DNA of 64,000 nt from Micromonospora pallida (lineage in GTDB: Bacteria; Actinomycetota; Actinomycetes; Mycobacteriales; Micromonosporaceae), in NCBI RefSeq assembly GCF_900090325.1, contig NZ_FMHW01000002.1, positions 3,100,001 through 3,164,000 on the forward strand, in the 5' to 3' direction. Below the pieces are notes generated by a model. It had not been told where the DNA came from. It saw only the letters and a list, made by a program, of their open reading frames with translations, and made no database searches. A program made the position numbers and the translations under genes. This document shows positions 44,666 through 54,186 of this stretch, one piece after another (within the stretch, counting starts at the first letter, position 1; each line of letters opens with the position of its first letter).

Positions 44666-47600
44666 CAGTGTCCCTTCCCCGCGAGGGTCGACTCGCCCAG
44701 TTCGTCCCCGTCGGGGAGGTCCTCTTCCCGCGCGTCGTCACTCTGCGGGCCGAACGACCAGTCCGGCGCTCCGTACTGCGGGTCGAAGATCTTCTCCCCG
44801 GCGGGCAGTACCAGGTTGATCTCGTTCTCGGTCTCCCGCATGGACTGCCCGACCGTGAGGTCGGTCCAGCGCTCGCCACCGGCGACGGTGAGCAGGCCGG
44901 CGAGCTTCTGCTGCTTGAAGGTTCCGTCGGCGTAGCCGAGCCGCGTGGAGCCGGTCTTACGCTCGTTCCACCGGTCCCGCAGCCGGTTGATCCGCTCGCC
45001 GAGGTAGTCCCGGGCGCGGGTGCCACCGATCGCTTCGGCCCGGTCCAGGAACCGGTCGACGACCCGCCGCACCTCCGGGCCGTCGAGCGGCACGTCGTGG
45101 GCGTCGGTGTTCCGGGAGAAGGCCTCCTCCGTGTTACGCACCGCTGCGACCATGGTCGCGGTGGTGCCCCGGTCCAGCGCCCGCCGGGTGTACGGGGTGA
45201 CCGACAGCGCCTCCACCTGACGGTAGAAGGTGGCGTGGTAGTACTCGAAGTCCTCGTAGTGGGCCAGGTCCCGGGGGCGGGTCCAGTTGTAGAGGGTCAC
45301 CACCAGGCCGGGGCGACGGGCGTCCCGGCCGACCCGGGAGGACGCCTGGATGTACTCGGCGGTGTTCTTCGGCTGCCCGGTGACCACCATCAGGCCGAAC
45401 CGGGAGACGTCCACGCCGACCTGGAGCATCGAGGTGGCCAGCACCACGTCGACCGGCAGCCGGCCGTCGTGCTGTCGCCGGTAGTAGCGGTCGGTCACCG
45501 GGTGCAGTTTGAGCCGCGGGTTGGAGGCGGTCTTGGCCTTCATGGCCTCCCGCATGTCCTCGAAGACGGCCCTCCGCCGGGCGGTCGTGTCGATCTCCGC
45601 GTCGAAGCCGATCTCCAGCCGCTTCAACACGTCACTGATGTCTCCGGACGAGATCCGGGAGGTCAGCTCCTGGACGTTGAGCATCACCGGCCCGGTGAGC
45701 CGGTCCGACATGCCCTTGCGGCGGCCGTGGGTGCGTACCCGGGTGGTCACGTCGTCGTCCAGGAGCCGGCGCATGCCGGCCAGCTCGCGGGTGGCGCTGA
45801 AGTATCCCACCGTGGTCAGGTACGGGTCGGCGGGCGAGCCGTACTGGTCGAAGAGGGTCTGCCCGGCGAGCAGCAGGATCTCCGCGACGCGGATCTCGGC
45901 CGACTTCATCCGTACGCCGTGGGCACAGACACCCAGGTAACGACGGCCCGGGTGGTCCACGGTGACCGGAACCTGACGGCTGAAGAAGGTGTCGGTGATG
46001 TCGATGACCGGCGGCGGGAACACCGCCAGGTCCCGCCCGAAGACACCGAGCACCTGTGCCCTGGCCCGCTTGGTGGTGGCCGTCGACGCGACGATCTTCG
46101 GCCCGGCCGCGCCGCCGTCGGGCAACGGCCAGGTGCAGAGCTGGTCGACGGCCGCCTCGAAGAGCCCGACCATGGTGCCGAGCGCACCGGAGATGAGGTG
46201 CAGCTCGTCCTGGATGATCAGATCCGGCGGGCGCAGCCGAACCACGGGCTGGCTGCTGACCGCCTCCAGGCTGCCCTTCTTGTTGTGCCGGTTGCTGCAC
46301 CCTGTACGGGCGTCCAGGTCGTCGTGCCGGTAGCCGTGTCGGGGACAGCGCTGCCGTACCCGGCCGAAGAGCAGCCCGGCGAAGCCGCGCCAGGGGAGCT
46401 GGGCGAGTTTGTCGACGGTGGCGATGACCAGGCTCGGCGCGTACCGGTAGATCTCCTCGTCGACGGTGAGGATGGGCAGACCCTCGGCGCTGCGGGTGCG
46501 GGAGAACGGGCAGGCGTCCGCGCCTTCCGCCTCCGGGCAGAACAGCAGGACCCGCCGGAGGTCCTCCTTGGGTTCGAGATCCCGCTCGGCCCGCAGCTTC
46601 GACCCGCACCACGGGCAGCTCAGAGTCTGGAGCACGTTGGTGAACTTGCCGTGGCCCGCCTCGCGCGCCTCGGCGATCTGCGCGGCTGCCTCGTCGAACC
46701 AGTTCGGCGACACGCCCCCGCCGACCCACAGCCCGATCCGGAACGGCTCGACGCCCCAGGTGCGCTCGTCACGTCGGCGCAACACCTCGGCGGCGCAGAT
46801 CAGTGCGGCGGCCCGCTGGAACTGCTGGGCGGTGAGCAGCCGCAGCGTGTACCGCATCAGCACCGACACCCCGGCGTCGCCGCTGCGCGAGTCGGCACCG
46901 GAACCGACCACACCCTGGAGGCGGCGGATGGCGAAGGTGAACGCGGTCAGGCCGAGGTACGCCTCGGTCTTGCCACCACCGGTCGGGAAGAACAGCAGGT
47001 CGACGACGGCGTCCCGGTTCGCCGCCCGCTCCGGGTGCGCCGGGTCGGTCAGCGACGGCAGGTTCAGCAGCACGAACGCGAGCTGGAAGGGCCGCCAGGA
47101 GGCGGCCGAGGCACCGCGCGCGTCAACGGCGGCCTTCGCCTCCACGTACGACAGGCCCTGTTCCTCCCGCAGCCGGGCCACCTCGCTGTGGCGACGCTGC
47201 AACGCCATGGCCTCGTTGGCGAAGCGGAACGCGGCCAGCGCCTCGCCGTGCCGCTCGGCCGTCGGGTCGGTCAGCAGCGCGATGCCGGCCCGGAGTCGCT
47301 TGGCGGCCCGGGTGGCGGTGAATACGGCGTGCTGGGCGGTCCCCCGGAACGGCTCCGGCAGGTCGGGGACCTTCGCTTCCTCGTCGGTGAGCCAGGCTTC
47401 GTACCTGTCGGCGAGGGTCACCAGCCCGGTCCGCAGTCCGTCGACGTCAACCGCAGCCAGGGCGTCCATCGACAGCTCCACGCCGGCCAGCGGCGTACCC
47501 GGGCCGGTCGGTGCCACCGTCGCGGGCACGTTGTAGGTGGGCAGCCAGGTGGTGAAGAGCTTGTGGGCACAGCGTTCCCCGGCGCGCACCCACGGATGCA

Positions 47601-48495
47601 CGGCCACGTTGCGGCCGGAGGCGTGGCGGCGCTGCGCCCGGTACAGCAGCCGCAGATGCGTCTCCTCCTCGTCGTCGCTGATGCCCTTCACGCCGTCGAG
47701 CGGATCGTCGATGGGGAGGAAGACCGCCGCGTGTCCGTCCGACGCGGTCACCGTCAGCGCGGCCTGGAACAGCCACGCGGTGTCCCCGTTGCTCTCCGGC
47801 TCGGCCTGCGAGTTGATCAGGGCGAGCTGCACCACCCGCCGCCCGTCCCGCGGCCGGATCTCGACCGACAGGTGCACTCCCGGCGCGTCCTGGTCGGCGA
47901 CGGTCAACGGAATCCGGTACGAGGTGTCGCCGTCGAGCCGGACCGGTCTGGCGTACGACACCGGCTCGCGGTACCAGACCCGGCGCTTCCGGCCCTTCTC
48001 GTCCTCCGACTCGCGCAGGTCGTAACGCCCCCAGTCGGCGGTCACGGACAGCACGTCGGTGTCACCGGCCACCGCGAACGACATCCCCATCGAGGACGCC
48101 CACATCTTGCCCAGGTTCAGCGGGGTGACCACCTCGGGCAGTTCGGCCTCGCTGCCGTCCCCCTGCACGGCGGCGTCCACGTCCTGCACCTCGGCACTCT
48201 TGTCGGTGCGCGGCCGCTGCTTCGGCCCGAGCATGCCCACCAGGTACCGCTCCCGTGGGCCCATCGCACCGGGTGGGAACTCCTCCCGCTCCCCGTCCCA
48301 CGGCCCGAGCAGGTCCCGCCCGATCAGCTCCTCCAGTTCGTCGCGCAACTGGTAGGAGGTGGCCTTCGTAAAAGTCTGCGGCACGTCGAGCGGCGAACGC
48401 TGGTCCGCGTCGCTGTCGCCGTCCCCGGCCAGGGACAGCGCCTGCTGCTCACCCCGGGGATGCGGGAAGAGGGCGGCCTCGTCGGCTCTCACCAC
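44665..48495 (-). CDS. drmA: DISARM DrmA helicase
   Basis: 1276 residues from GTG 48495 (GGAGG 8 nt upstream). Superfamily 2 helicase motifs: Walker A FFPTGGGKTEAYLGL (near residue 515), DExH-type IIQDELHLISGALG, and the C-terminal motifs VVLATSMLQVGVDVSRFG and YIQASSRVGRDARRPG. Cysteines in LSCPWCGSKL and later LLFCPEAEGADACPF suggest a zinc element. DrmA with DrmB recognises unmodified phage DNA with free ends. It is the largest core gene, downstream of an embedded exonuclease gene with 76 nt between them. Confidence 0.95.
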   Translation of the reverse strand: MVRADEAALFPHPRGEQQALSLAGDGDSDADQRSPLDVPQTFTKATSYQLRDELEELIGRDLLGPWDGEREEFPPGAMGPRERYLVGMLGPKQRPRTDKSAEVQDVDAAVQGDGSEAELPEVVTPLNLGKMWASSMGMSFAVAGDTDVLSVTADWGRYDLRESEDEKGRKRRVWYREPVSYARPVRLDGDTSYRIPLTVADQDAPGVHLSVEIRPRDGRRVVQLALINSQAEPESNGDTAWLFQAALTVTASDGHAAVFLPIDDPLDGVKGISDDEEETHLRLLYRAQRRHASGRNVAVHPWVRAGERCAHKLFTTWLPTYNVPATVAPTGPGTPLAGVELSMDALAAVDVDGLRTGLVTLADRYEAWLTDEEAKVPDLPEPFRGTAQHAVFTATRAAKRLRAGIALLTDPTAERHGEALAAFRFANEAMALQRRHSEVARLREEQGLSYVEAKAAVDARGASAASWRPFQLAFVLLNLPSLTDPAHPERAANRDAVVDLLFFPTGGGKTEAYLGLTAFTFAIRRLQGVVGSGADSRSGDAGVSVLMRYTLRLLTAQQFQRAAALICAAEVLRRRDERTWGVEPFRIGLWVGGGVSPNWFDEAAAQIAEAREAGHGKFTNVLQTLSCPWCGSKLRAERDLEPKEDLRRVLLFCPEAEGADACPFSRTRSAEGLPILTVDEEIYRYAPSLVIATVDKLAQLPWRGFAGLLFGRVRQRCPRHGYRHDDLDARTGCSNRHNKKGSLEAVSSQPVVRLRPPDLIIQDELHLISGALGTMVGLFEAAVDQLCTWPLPDGGAAGPKIVASTATTKRARAQVLGVFGRDLAVFPPPVIDITDTFFSRQVPVTVDHPGRRYLGVCAHGVRMKSAEIRVAEILLLAGQTLFDQYGSPADPYLTTVGYFSATRELAGMRRLLDDDVTTRVRTHGRRKGMSDRLTGPVMLNVQELTSRISSGDISDVLKRLEIGFDAEIDTTARRRAVFEDMREAMKAKTASNPRLKLHPVTDRYYRRQHDGRLPVDVVLATSMLQVGVDVSRFGLMVVTGQPKNTAEYIQASSRVGRDARRPGLVVTLYNWTRPRDLAHYEDFEYYHATFYRQVEALSVTPYTRRALDRGTTATMVAAVRNTEEAFSRNTDAHDVPLDGPEVRRVVDRFLDRAEAIGGTRARDYLGERINRLRDRWNERKTGSTRLGYADGTFKQQKLAGLLTVAGGERWTDLTVGQSMRETENEINLVLPAGEKIFDPQYGAPDWSFGPQSDDAREEDLPDGDELGESTLAGKGH

Positions 48496-48571
48496 TCCAA
48501 CCTCCGGTCCTGCGCTCCTTGGATGCTGGTCACCATCTGTCGTGCCTTCCTCTGGCTCAAGCTGGTCTGAC

Positions 48572-50158
48572 TCACGCGATCACCTGTCGGACCAGCTCGA
48601 AGGCACCGCCCACGAGCAGACCACCGACGGCGATCACCGCCGCGCATCCGCTCTTCTTCTGGGCGGTCATGACCGGAGTAGCCGGCACACGTACGGTGGC
48701 GGGAACGGTGATCCGGATCGTGGGCGTCTCGTCCCAGTCGTCGTGTCGCTCGACGAACCTGGCATGGTACTCGGCGGGAGTCATCTCCCGTGGCCGCCAG
48801 AACTCGTGCCACTCGGGACGAGCCGGACGGGTTGCGGCAGTCCGTTCGGCGGCGAGCCGGCCGGCGACCTGCGCGCCCTCCGCATCGGCGAACAGTCCAC
48901 CCCGGACCTTCGCCGCCTCAGCCTCCAACACCTTGCGCGCCTGATCGGGCGACATGATGTCTATACCGGCGGTGACTGCCTTGGCGATTCGCGGGTCGTC
49001 CTGCCCGGCACCGCCGTCGATCACGAGCCGCACAGTCTTGGTGACGTTCACGGCGACCTTCGCGCCCTGTTCGACGGCGTAGTCGACCACCTCGGTGACG
49101 TCGGCCGAGTCGCCGACCGGCAGGATGCGCCAGCCCTTGAGCGGGCCGTTGGTCCTGGCCCGGTTCGCGGCAGCGGCCTCCTCCAGGTCGCTGATCAGGT
49201 GTGACGCGGCGAGTTCCTTCGCCGCCCGCTGAAGCTCCTTGAGTTCGACGGACGTGACCACGCCGTCGTCCTCCGCGCGGGCCCGCGCCTCGGCCAGGAA
49301 CTCCTCGTGCACCTGCCGCGCCGTACTCTGGGTGAGCCCGGCCCGACCGGCGACGACCGCGAGCTGCGTCGCCTCCTCACCGACGATCCGGCCGTCGACG
49401 AGCGCGTGCGCAAGCAACGCCCGGTAGTCACGCAACCCGTCCGGCCGGGGTGGCGGAGAAGACGCCATGTACGGCAGCCTCGCCGTGAGGGTCGCCAACC
49501 ACCCCTCGGTGCCCTTGCGCAGCCCGGCGGCGCGCGGGCTGATGATCCCGGTACGCGGCAGGCTGGGCAGCGGCCCCGGCGGTGGCCCCGCCCAGGCCAG
49601 CGGCTGTGGTGCTTCGGCGATGAGCTTCGCCAGCGTCGCGGCGAGCGCGCGGGAGTCACCGAGCGCCGAGTGCAACGCTGTCGGCCACTCCCCCGTGATC
49701 AGGTTGGCGACGTTGTCCAGCTTGTAGCCCCACCGGTCGAGGTGGACGCGCGCGGTGACGAGCGTGCACAACCCGGGCACACCCTGAAGGGTGATGCCGA
49801 GCCGCCCGTACTCGGCGATCAGGAACCTCTCCTCGTAGTCCAGGTTGTGACTCACCACGATCGCACCGCCCAGGTACGCGAGCACGTCCCCGGCGACGTC
49901 CTGGAACGTCGGTGCGTGCTTGACGTCCGCGTTGGTGATCCCGTGGTACTCCTCGTTGTTGATCCGCATGCCCGGGTTGACGAGGGTGGAGTACTCGTCC
50001 AGCACGACGCCGTCGCCACGCATCCGGACGATGCCCACCTCGCAGACCCGGGAACCCTTGTTGGGGTGCAGGCCGGTGGTCTCCAGGTCGAGGAAGGCGA
50101 ACGTCAGGCCGCGCGGGTCGACGCCGCGCTGACGGGTGAGCTGGCCACGAACGAACAC
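48572..50158 (-). CDS. DnaQ-type exonuclease with TerB-like, BRCT-like and membrane segments
   Basis: 528 residues from GTG 50158 (GGAGG 8 nt upstream). Residues about 15-180 are a DEDDh 3'-5' exonuclease: Exo I FAFLDLETTGLHP, Exo II VVSHNLDYEERFL, Exo III HSALGDSRALAATL. Residues about 240-320 resemble a TerB-like helical domain (YRALLAHALVDGRIVGEEAT, GLTQSTARQVHEEFL, DDGVVTSVELKEL). Residues about 340-410 look BRCT-like (GPLKGWRILPVGD, KAVTAGIDIMSPDQARKVLE). The C-terminus is hydrophobic (CAAVIAVGGLLVGGAFELV), a likely tail anchor. It sits inside the DISARM operon, 29 nt after drmMI. It is not a standard DISARM gene. Confidence 0.85.
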   Translation of the reverse strand: MFVRGQLTRQRGVDPRGLTFAFLDLETTGLHPNKGSRVCEVGIVRMRGDGVVLDEYSTLVNPGMRINNEEYHGITNADVKHAPTFQDVAGDVLAYLGGAIVVSHNLDYEERFLIAEYGRLGITLQGVPGLCTLVTARVHLDRWGYKLDNVANLITGEWPTALHSALGDSRALAATLAKLIAEAPQPLAWAGPPPGPLPSLPRTGIISPRAAGLRKGTEGWLATLTARLPYMASSPPPRPDGLRDYRALLAHALVDGRIVGEEATQLAVVAGRAGLTQSTARQVHEEFLAEARARAEDDGVVTSVELKELQRAAKELAASHLISDLEEAAAANRARTNGPLKGWRILPVGDSADVTEVVDYAVEQGAKVAVNVTKTVRLVIDGGAGQDDPRIAKAVTAGIDIMSPDQARKVLEAEAAKVRGGLFADAEGAQVAGRLAAERTAATRPARPEWHEFWRPREMTPAEYHARFVERHDDWDETPTIRITVPATVRVPATPVMTAQKKSGCAAVIAVGGLLVGGAFELVRQVIA

Positions 50159-50187
50159 GGAAGCAGCCTCCGGGAAGGGTGTGCGGA

Positions 50188-53100
50188 TCAGAACAGGGTC
50201 GCGGGGCCGGGCTGCGCCTTGCGGCCGGACTTCTTCTTGTCGTGTAGGCCCTGCGCGTCTTCCTCGGCGTAACGCTGGTGGTTCAACTCCAACAGCCGAT
50301 CGAGGATCTCCCGCTGGACGGCGGGCCCGACGGTGTAGCGGGTGTACGCGCCGGCTTTGTGGAAGCCGTGGTCAAGGCCCTGATCGACCAGGTCGTCCCA
50401 GTCGTAGGCTCGGCAGACCGCCACGTCGATGTCCCGGTGAATCCGCCGCAACTCCACGATGTCGTCGTCCTGACACCCCGAGTCAAAGACAAGGTTGTAC
50501 GTAGCCGTCAGCCCCGCCTGCCGGCTGAGCATCACGTTTCGCCGGTACGTGTCGAGTCGATCGCCGAGTCCCCGCAGCTCGGACGTCAACTCCGGCAACG
50601 CAAGCGTCTCGAACACGTCCGACGGGGTGTATCGAAGGTCAGCCTTCATCGACGACGCGCGGCTGGCCGCCCACCAGTAGTGCGGCGCACTCGACAGCAA
50701 CGCCAACATGGCCGTGTCATCCGTCGCAAACACAGCGAGCGCGTGCGAGAAGACCTGGCCGGTCGGCACGATCACCGGCATAACCGTCTTGCTGACGAGC
50801 GTGATCACAACTACCCTGCCAAGCTCCGCAATTGCGGCGCGCAGTCCTGGTGCCAGCTTCTCATATTGCCACCATTTCTCACGAGTGGCTCGCTTAGCGT
50901 CAGGAAGTTGATCCCGCGAAGGTTTTACGAGAGTTCGGAGTCGCTGCATGCAGGCCCGATAAAGGCAGGCACGGTCATACGACCAGTCCCCGAAGTCAAT
51001 AATCCACCGACTTGCCGAAAGGTCGGGTCGAGAATTTACGTCCTGCCCGTTCAGGTATCGGAAAAGAACCTCTTGACTGCGCCCGTCGGCCGCAATCAGA
51101 TCCGCCGCCTCCTCTTCGGACATCACGAAGCCAATGCCGTTGACGAAGTTACCTATGTAAGCAAGGCCGGCACTCCCAGCCAATCGCACAGCCGGCCCGG
51201 ACGCGCGGGATACAGGATCGAGCATGGTGGTGATACCAGGGACGACGACTCCATCGGCCACGCAAGCAGCCTCCCGGCCGACCGGCCGTCGACTAGTCCA
51301 GACGGCACAGTATTCGAGCGCGGCCGAACTTGACGGCCAGGGCTTGCTTTTAACTGATCTCCGGATCGATATCCCACGTGTCACGACCTGCTCCAAGCCG
51401 ACTTCCCGGGTGTCACCCTGGGCCAGGGTATTGGTGGCGATCAGCCCGGTTTGCCCGCCGGCGTTAAGTAAGTCATGTGCCCGGAGAAGGAAGTAGGCGA
51501 CCAGGTCGGCGTTTCCCTTCACGCCCCGCCCGAGCACTGCGACGAGATACTCCCGATATGCCGTGCCCAGTGGACCGCTGATCTTCTTGCCACCCAGGAA
51601 AGGCGGGTTGCCGATGATGGCGTCGAAGCCGCCCTGCTCGAAGACCTCGGGGAACTCCAGGGGCCAGTGCAGCGGATCGCGGTCGAAGCCGCCGTCCGGC
51701 TGGTCGAGGGAGAGCCAGGACTGCGCCTGCTCGATGAGCGGGTCCACCTTGCCGCCCTTGGCCAGTTGCTGGGCGAGCGTGCCGACGCGTGCGGCGATCA
51801 CGACAGGGTCCTGGCCACGCTTGACCGACGCGAGTGAGGCCCCCACCACCAGGTCGGCGTAGGCGTCGGCGCGCTTTCGTACCGCACGCGCTTCGTCGAG
51901 GAGTCGGCGCTTCTCCGCCAGGGTGTCCAGGCGGTCCGGCAGTGCGGCGAGTTTCCGGCGCAGGTCCCGGGCCTCGGCGATGTCGCGTTCCAGCCGCAGG
52001 TCACCGGCGGCCTTCCCGGGCAGCGTCGCCGTGTTCCCGAGACCGAGTAGTGCATCTCCCGGGACCAACCGGTCATCGAGGAAGGTGAAGGGGCGCTGGG
52101 GGTCCATGGAGACCAGCCAGAGGGAGAGCTTCGCCATCTCCACGGCCATCGGGTTGATGTCCACCCCGTACAGGCAGTGTTCGATGATCTGCCGGCGGGC
52201 CTCGATGACGAGCGGGTCGTCGTCGGCGTCCATCGTGCGGCCGGTGTCCCGCTGCTGGTAGGTGAGCGCGCGTTCGTCGCCGTCCCGCGACCAGGCCTCG
52301 ATGAGGTGGCCGGCGAGGTAGCGGGCCGCCGCGACCAGGAACGCCGCCGAGCCCATGGCGATGTCGGCGACCTTCAGGGCGAGGATCTCCTTGGCCGACT
52401 TCGGCTTCCACTGTGCCCTGTCGGCGGTCTGCAACGGGCCGGGCTCGTAGACCAGCGGTTCCAGCGCGCCTTCGACCACCTCTACTGCAAGGAAGCGCGG
52501 GGTGTAGTGGGTGCCGGTGTTGCGGCGCAGCGCGGACTCGGTGACGAAGAGCGCTCCGGGCAGGATGACCACGGGCAGGCCGCGCAGGTCCGCCCGCAGC
52601 ACGCCGACGAACGACAGCAGTCGCTCGGAGAGCGGGTAGTCGCCGCCGGTCACGGCGAGGAGTTTCCGGCGGGCCTCCTCGCGTTCCGCCCCGTCGAGGG
52701 GCGCAAGCTTCTTGGCCAGCGCCGCCGGGGAGCCGATCTTGGAGTCCTTGTGTTTCTCGGCGAGCGCCTTGGCCAGCGCCGACACGTCGGGGTGCAGGCG
52801 GTGCAGCGTCTCCAGGTCGGCGAGGGCGACCTCGTCCTCCAGTCCTTCCTTGCCGATCAGCCCGACGGTGACGTCCTGAGCGCGGAAGCCCTCGAAGGAG
52901 AGCAGGCCCTCGTAGACGTACCCGATCTGCTCGACGTCGAGGGCGCGGAAGCTGACCGTGCGGCGTTCCCGGGACCGGCCGGTGCCGACCTGGACGTACT
53001 GCACCGAACGGAGCATATGCAGGACGGTCCGGTCGTCGATGGTCAGCGGCAGCCAGTCGTACCGCTTCGGGTCGAAGAGCGAGCCGTCGTGGCCGTGCAG

Positions 53101-54186
53101 GGTGAGCCGGGGGTGGTCGATGCCGTGGTAGACGGCGGTGAACAGGGCGAGCAGCCGGTGCCAGGCGGCGGAGCTGTGCTCCAGGTCCTCCTCACTGCCC
53201 TCGGTGACCCGCTGTTCCAGCTCGGCGCAGAGCCGGCCGGCGGAGTACGCCGCCGCGTACAGCTCGTTGTCGGCGGGGAGCAGCCGGCGCTCCTCGGCGA
53301 AGAGCAGGAAGACGATCCGCATCATCACCGCGACCGCGCCCCGGTAGACCTCGTGCGCCTCGACGTGGGCCAGGCCGCGACCACCGTCCTGCCGGTCGCG
53401 TACGTCGATCCGGCCGATCGCGGCGACGAGCAGCTCGACGGCCTGGCGGACCTGGACGCCGAGGGCCTCGGTGATCTCCTCCTGGCTGCCGAGGCTGTCC
53501 CGCAGCAGCGGCACCAACCGTTCGGTGTCGGGCACGCCGAAGAACCGGTGCCGGGAGAGCAGCGAGACGAAGGCGCGGACCACGTCCCGCTCGGCTGCCT
53601 CCGGCCAGGAGACCGCGTCGAAGGTGGCGGTGGTGGTGACGCCGCCGCGCGGGGCCCAGACCAGGGTCCACCAGCGTCCGCCGGTGGCCAGGCCGAGCTC
53701 GATGTTGTGGTGCCGGCACAGTAGCGCGAGCCGGTCGGCGGGCGTCGCGGCCCAGGTGGAGCCCTTGACGCGGGCGGTGGGGTGCTGGCCGGGCGGGATG
53801 ACCAGGCCGAGCAGCCGTACGCTGTCGGCCTTGACCTGTTCCCCCGGCTCGACCAGCACGAACGACGGCCGCAGCTCGGTGTCGTGCTCGGCGACGGTGT
53901 GGGCGAGCGCGTCGAGCCCTTCGGTGTGTCGGGCGTCGCCCCAGCCGAGCAGCTCGTCCAGCACGTACCCGATCCAGTCGGCCTGGCCTGCGGCGGTGTC
54001 GGCCTGCCAGGTGGTGTGCTGTTGGCGCAGCCGTTCGCGGCTGCGCCGATCGAGGGTGTCGAGGGTGGGCCAGGTGCGGCGCAGCACCGGCAGGCTGAGG
54101 AAGGGGCCGCTGACCTCGACCAGGCTGAGCCAGTTGCGGTGCTGCTCGACCCCGTCGGGGGCTGGGCGACGGAAGGTACGGCTCAT
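50188..54186 (-). CDS. drmMI: DISARM DrmMI adenine-specific DNA methyltransferase
   Basis: 1332 residues from ATG 54186, overlapping the drmD stop by four bases. N6-adenine methylase motifs: motif I-like DIAMGSAAFLVAAARYLAG (residues about 610-630), DINPMAVEMAKLSLWLVSMD, and catalytic motif IV FDAIIGNPPFLGGKKISG. DrmMI marks host DNA so DrmAB does not attack it. The target-recognition half (bases roughly 50450-51500) is visibly poorer in GC than the rest of the gene, pointing to replacement of the specificity region by recombination. The frame is intact through that section. Confidence 0.93.
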   Translation of the reverse strand: MSRTFRRPAPDGVEQHRNWLSLVEVSGPFLSLPVLRRTWPTLDTLDRRSRERLRQQHTTWQADTAAGQADWIGYVLDELLGWGDARHTEGLDALAHTVAEHDTELRPSFVLVEPGEQVKADSVRLLGLVIPPGQHPTARVKGSTWAATPADRLALLCRHHNIELGLATGGRWWTLVWAPRGGVTTTATFDAVSWPEAAERDVVRAFVSLLSRHRFFGVPDTERLVPLLRDSLGSQEEITEALGVQVRQAVELLVAAIGRIDVRDRQDGGRGLAHVEAHEVYRGAVAVMMRIVFLLFAEERRLLPADNELYAAAYSAGRLCAELEQRVTEGSEEDLEHSSAAWHRLLALFTAVYHGIDHPRLTLHGHDGSLFDPKRYDWLPLTIDDRTVLHMLRSVQYVQVGTGRSRERRTVSFRALDVEQIGYVYEGLLSFEGFRAQDVTVGLIGKEGLEDEVALADLETLHRLHPDVSALAKALAEKHKDSKIGSPAALAKKLAPLDGAEREEARRKLLAVTGGDYPLSERLLSFVGVLRADLRGLPVVILPGALFVTESALRRNTGTHYTPRFLAVEVVEGALEPLVYEPGPLQTADRAQWKPKSAKEILALKVADIAMGSAAFLVAAARYLAGHLIEAWSRDGDERALTYQQRDTGRTMDADDDPLVIEARRQIIEHCLYGVDINPMAVEMAKLSLWLVSMDPQRPFTFLDDRLVPGDALLGLGNTATLPGKAAGDLRLERDIAEARDLRRKLAALPDRLDTLAEKRRLLDEARAVRKRADAYADLVVGASLASVKRGQDPVVIAARVGTLAQQLAKGGKVDPLIEQAQSWLSLDQPDGGFDRDPLHWPLEFPEVFEQGGFDAIIGNPPFLGGKKISGPLGTAYREYLVAVLGRGVKGNADLVAYFLLRAHDLLNAGGQTGLIATNTLAQGDTREVGLEQVVTRGISIRRSVKSKPWPSSSAALEYCAVWTSRRPVGREAACVADGVVVPGITTMLDPVSRASGPAVRLAGSAGLAYIGNFVNGIGFVMSEEEAADLIAADGRSQEVLFRYLNGQDVNSRPDLSASRWIIDFGDWSYDRACLYRACMQRLRTLVKPSRDQLPDAKRATREKWWQYEKLAPGLRAAIAELGRVVVITLVSKTVMPVIVPTGQVFSHALAVFATDDTAMLALLSSAPHYWWAASRASSMKADLRYTPSDVFETLALPELTSELRGLGDRLDTYRRNVMLSRQAGLTATYNLVFDSGCQDDDIVELRRIHRDIDVAVCRAYDWDDLVDQGLDHGFHKAGAYTRYTVGPAVQREILDRLLELNHQRYAEEDAQGLHDKKKSGRKAQPGPATLF

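Noticed and set aside
44668..48570. Very long plus-strand open frame across drmA
   Set aside because: It is a shadow of drmA on the opposite strand caused by high GC3; the protein is Gly/Arg/Val-rich without motifs, whereas drmA has full helicase motifs.
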